NCBI GenBank assembly: GCA_963931865.1
Contig: OZ007507.1
Span: 16,390,681 to 16,454,680 of the forward strand
Origin: Axinella damicornis
Lineage: Eukaryota > Porifera > Demospongiae > Axinellida > Axinellidae
Direction of reading: 5' to 3'
Length of the DNA: 64,000 nucleotides
Shown: piece after piece, positions 60,740 to 64,000 of the stretch
How the letters are laid out: every line of letters begins with the position of its first letter
Numbering within the stretch: the first letter of the stretch is position 1
The notes under the pieces: generated by a model
The model's input: the letters and a program-made list of their open reading frames with translations, nothing else
What the model was told of the DNA's origin: nothing
Databases searched by the model: none
Program-made: the position numbers and the translations under genes

Positions 60740-62011
60740 ACAGGTAACTTCCACAAGATCATCATTCAGGCTGAGCAATTACAGGGGTGGTTGCTCCAAC
60801 ACGCACCACCAGGGTTTCCCTCCTCCGCTTGAAAGATACCCAAGAAGTAAGCAAGGCGACTCATGCCTTCCCCCCAGTACTTCGCCACACTAGGATTTTA
60901 AAACACTGACCACAGTCACAGCTGTGACTGTGCATGTCAACCTCGTATACAACGGAGGGTGTGAGTCACTACGCAGCCCTACATATACTATCAACTCAAG
61001 GGCAGAATGTGCGTGTAGTCAATGGAGAATGGCCAAAGCCCAGAAATTCAGTGCAGTCAATGGTCAGTCTTGAAAACTGGTGTAGTCTACATGGTCAAAC
61101 TATGCAGACCAGGTCGGAGTGGTTGCAGCTGCGACTCAGGGAGTGAACTCCTTGAAGTCATATGAGGAGTCACTAGTTAGATCTCGTGCATGTACATACC
61201 TAGCAAATTTATCTGTCCATTTTCTCTGGAAATTCCAGGTAGTGTTTCATACACCATCCTTTCTCCCTTGTGCACTACAGGTTCACCCTTGATGAATGGG
61301 AACACATTTGGCAGTGCATCAGTTACGTTGTATTAATCAGTTTGCATCCAACATGGCTACATCATAATAAGTTATATAATAGTCAGTGAATGAGACTAAG
61401 GAATTTGCTACGGAAATTTTGCTCATGCCTTGTTACGAACCAATCGACCTACCATCGCATCCTCCAGACATTGGTGGCGACTGATTTCGCATTCATCTTT
61501 CTGTTGGCGTCTCCGGTACTGAAGGCGAGCCTCCGAAGTGCACAACCCCACGGCCATTTTCAGTGTCACGCATCAGCACCACCCGAACAAATCACCAACT
61601 GTTTCGTCAGATCTTTCCAAACAAAGGTCAGAAGCTGTTATCGGGGTTTTGCAGTTCCATATTCTAGCTAAAAATGGCCAAGTTAGCCAAAATGAGCAAG
61701 AATTGCGCTCACTAGACGTATGAACACAGCTGCTAGACGTGGTCTGGAAAAACTCGCCATTTTGTTACATTCCAGGCCGTTACGTCATATCCGCTCTGCA
61801 AATAAAATCTGTAATTTTCGTCCGTCGGCAGCAGAACGACTGTATGATCGGACAACGTGATTTTACCTTTTTTTGGTGAGATAGTACTCGAGTGAGTTTG
61901 GCTCTCTGCTGGACGGTAGCAGTGTGCAAGGACGTTCATGGTAAGGGTACATTCAGTGTAGTTGTGGTCTATATCTAAGGTTATATTTCATAGTGTAGCC
62001 TAGATCTTGGT
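60740..62011. other. downstream region, no supported gene
   Basis: A plus-strand frame at 61390-61671 and a minus-strand ATGGCGAGTTTTTCC at about 61769 are both too short to judge. CTCTGCTGGACGGTAGCAGTGTGCAAGGACGT at about 61899-61930 recurs at 63062-63093, marking a short duplication. Confidence 0.4.
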
Positions 62012-62689
62012 CAGGCCCGTAGGCTCAATTTATACAGGGGGGGGGGGGTTCTTCTTTGAATATGAAGTGGACCAAACCAACTGGCAGCGCGCGAAGCGCG
62101 CAGTAGCTAGGGGGGTCTGGGGGCATGCCCCCCCCAGGAAAAATTTTGAGTTTTAGATGCTCTGAGATCGATTCTGGTGCATTTTGGGACACTAGCGCTC
62201 GTGCACGTCTGCATGCCTGGCTAGGCAGTATCACGAACAAAAAGATGAGAACTTTATCCTATCTGACTACCAGAAGCAGCAGCATCGCCTTCAGTATTCA
62301 CTGCGGTCTTCTTTTTCGGCGGCAAGAACTGCTGCAAACTCTGTGACATGGCCCGCTTTCTCTCATATCATGCGTGTAACATGACAATCGACGTACTTAA
62401 TCTGTACATAATGCGCGCACGCGCCACGTGTACGTCCTCGTTCCCAGACATTCCTCTCGTCAAAAAGCCTGGGAACGAGGTTCATATTGTTCTAGCATCG
62501 TACATGACACTACGATCTACTCGGTAGCTATACCAATCGCGTGTGAGCACTCCAGGAAGGCACCGGCACAAGACAGTGACTGCAGAGTAAGACTGTAAGT
62601 ACTAGCGCTTGTTTGCAGCGGGACCGGACCTAAATGACCGTGCGGGCGGTTCGTCCGAACCCCCCGAACCCCCCCAGCCTACGGGCCTG
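62012..62689. mobile_element. hAT-like nonautonomous element with 5-bp target duplication
   Basis: CAGGCCCGTAGGCT and AGCCTACGGGCCTG are inverted ends; TTGGT flanks both sides (62007-62011, 62690-62694). Interior has GCGCGCGAAGCGCGC and G-run/C-run blocks like the element at 37245, plus a CCTCGTTCCCAG hairpin at 62436-62480. The 62125-62346 frame inside is probably not a gene. Confidence 0.85.
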
Positions 62690-62903
62690 TTGGTAGAAAT
62701 GCTGTCCTTATAGAGCAACCTGCAAATTACATACGATTTGCCTCTTGGGTGATTGTCTCAAGCATGCAAAGTACTATGGGTACATTATGGAAACTGAAAC
62801 ATACTCTATGACTGCATATGCATGGCTGTGTGATGTACAATGTGTGCATGACTGAACCTGAAACTATTCTGTTGCTTGAGTACTTATTCTCCACTTGTTG
62901 CAG

Positions 62904-63197
62904 ACGCTAAAGGCTATCCCTCTGAAGGAGAGGGTGTTCAGGACCAAAAAGCACAAACCTTATCATTTGGTGCCAGCAGAATCTCTTGCAGCTGCCAGTG
63001 GACTTGCGTTTTCCCTCTGTTTAGTCCTGCTAACCCAAGGTTTCGTAGGGCCGTACCTGGTGCTCTGCTGGATGGTAGCAGTGTGCAAGGACGTCCAAGA
63101 ACATGGCATGGCATACACGTGTACAACTACAGTATATAAATTTTACCATAAACAAAAGCAAGGTTACACAGCTATCTGTGATCTCAACAGCATGTGA
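62904..63197 (+). CDS. possible last exon, unknown protein
   Basis: After TTGTTGCAG the frame opens ACG CTA AAG... (TLKAIPLKERVFRTKKHKPY ...) and stays open to TGA at 63195-63197, about 97 codons with a basic start and a hydrophobic middle. Its 63062-63093 part is duplicated at 61899. Family not recognised; could be part of an element. Confidence 0.25.
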   Translation, partial: TLKAIPLKERVFRTKKHKPYHLVPAESLAAASGLAFSLCLVLLTQGFVGPYLVLCWMVAVCKDVQEHGMAYTCTTTVYKFYHKQKQGYTAICDLNSM

Positions 63198-63391
63198 AGT
63201 GAAAGTCTGTTTTATTAGCAACAGCTGGCGACACTCCAGCACAAAGGCAATGAAGCCATACTTCACAGCTCACACTGCACCCAGTTCTTAGCTTTGGGGT
63301 GAGAACAGGTGCCAGCAGTGCAACCCTTTCCTGAAAATGTAGAAGCATCATATAACCACAGTGGGGGCTGTTCACAAACTAATATGAGTAT

Positions 63392-63395
<4 letters not shown>

Positions 63396-63424
<29 letters not shown>
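63396..63424. repeat. poly-G run
   Basis: About 29 G bases; length uncertain. Confidence 0.9.
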
Positions 63425-63426
<2 letters not shown>

Positions 63427-63557
63427 ACCAGATAGTAAAACCATTATCAATCACAGGACTGAACATTAAATCACATAATGCACCATTATCTAGATAAAGC
63501 ATACTTTTCAAAGCTGTTTTGGGTAAGTGAGTAACTTTATATACCAGTTTTTGCGCA

Positions 63558-63622
63558 TGACGGGGTTAGTTATAGTGCACTTGGCCACTCGGCTCGTGCA
63601 TTATCGTGCACTAAAACCCCGC
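63558..63622. repeat. hairpin
   Basis: GACGGGGTTAGTTATAGTGCAC pairs imperfectly with GTGCACTAAAACCCCGC around a short loop. Confidence 0.6.
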
Positions 63623-63969
63623 AATGCCTAAAAATAGCTATTACATAAATTACTTTTCTCTTCCTGCAGCACAGCTGAATACCCTGACAATGTATAATAT
63701 TGTGTTGCCTAGACAGTAAAATAAATCTTACCTATAGCAGGCCTGGGAATTTGTTTCCTTTTACTCTGGGAAAAGGAGACGGAGGGAGGGATTGGCGAGA
63801 AAGGGAGGAAAGAGAGGGAGAGAAGAACCATACTCAGCTACATCAACTTTTCTTGTACGCAAACTGGATATGAGACTAGAAGTATACACGTACAACATCT
63901 TTCATGTGCAAGTAATTATTATCCTACAATTGGGAGTTTAGGAATATGCTCCGACTAAGGGGGGTTCTA

Positions 63970-64000
63970 GCCTTGTTCCCAGGCTCTCCCACACGCGCAC
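63970..64000. mobile_element. start of another Mutator-like MITE, cut by the window end
   Basis: TAGCCTTGTTCCCAGGCTC matches the terminus of the 9-bp-TSD family and runs to the edge. Confidence 0.45.

Noticed and set aside
62125..62346. 73-codon plus-strand frame
   Set aside because: Entirely inside a nonautonomous element defined by TIRs and a 5-bp duplication.

Overview
The window looks like nuclear DNA of a marine invertebrate, most likely a demosponge. This rests on composition and gene style (TAGCTAGC-rich intergenic DNA, short GT-AG introns, many CA/TG microsatellites, dense small inverted-repeat elements, tyrosine-rich receptor tails) and not on a database match. There is no rRNA gene, convincing tRNA gene, operon or CRISPR array. 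All gene models were built by hand from open frames, splice consensus and phase matching.

Layout. 0.2-7.1 kb (+): the last exons of a gene whose product ends in a cytoplasmic tail with two ITIM-like tyrosine motifs. Its donor site lies in a 22-bp x 16 intronic minisatellite. 8.4-14.4 kb: a mobile element with short terminal inverted repeats carries a long RNase H-like (DDE-type) candidate transposase gene, split by a nested pair of small transposons. 15.3-33.7 kb (-): four complete five-exon paralogous genes plus one truncated relic. They encode signal peptide, two FN3/Ig-like domains, one membrane segment and a phosphotyrosine-motif tail. All four models share the intron phases 1-0-1-1. Two blocks (about 19.55-25.06 and 25.07-31.46 kb) are a tandem segmental duplication.

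35-39 kb: small elements and a broken third copy (+) of a glycosyltransferase-like gene, interrupted by a transposon. 39.8-43.2 kb: a decayed BEL/Pao-type retrotransposon pol. 43.3-46 kb: foldback elements. 46.6-48.6 kb (-): the intact glycosyltransferase-like gene, a type II membrane protein whose stem is 31 tandem 11-residue repeats. 50.9-52.1 kb (-): its tandem duplicate, with a short array and a frameshifted N terminus. 52.8-53.0 kb (-): a TATA-driven first exon with a kelch-like motif.

54.7-60.7 kb (+): a complete five-exon gene for a ~1325-residue protein with a FEN1/XPG-like nuclease domain and a C-terminal CXC cysteine motif. Its third intron position carries two TTAA-flanked elements and a Mutator-like element. 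60.7-64 kb: mostly repeats and one possible exon.

The main functional theme is a local family of putative signalling receptors whose extracellular exons are conserved while their tails have diverged in tyrosine-motif content. A second theme is several generations of transposons whose insertion order can be read from nesting and from empty sites in paralogous copies.
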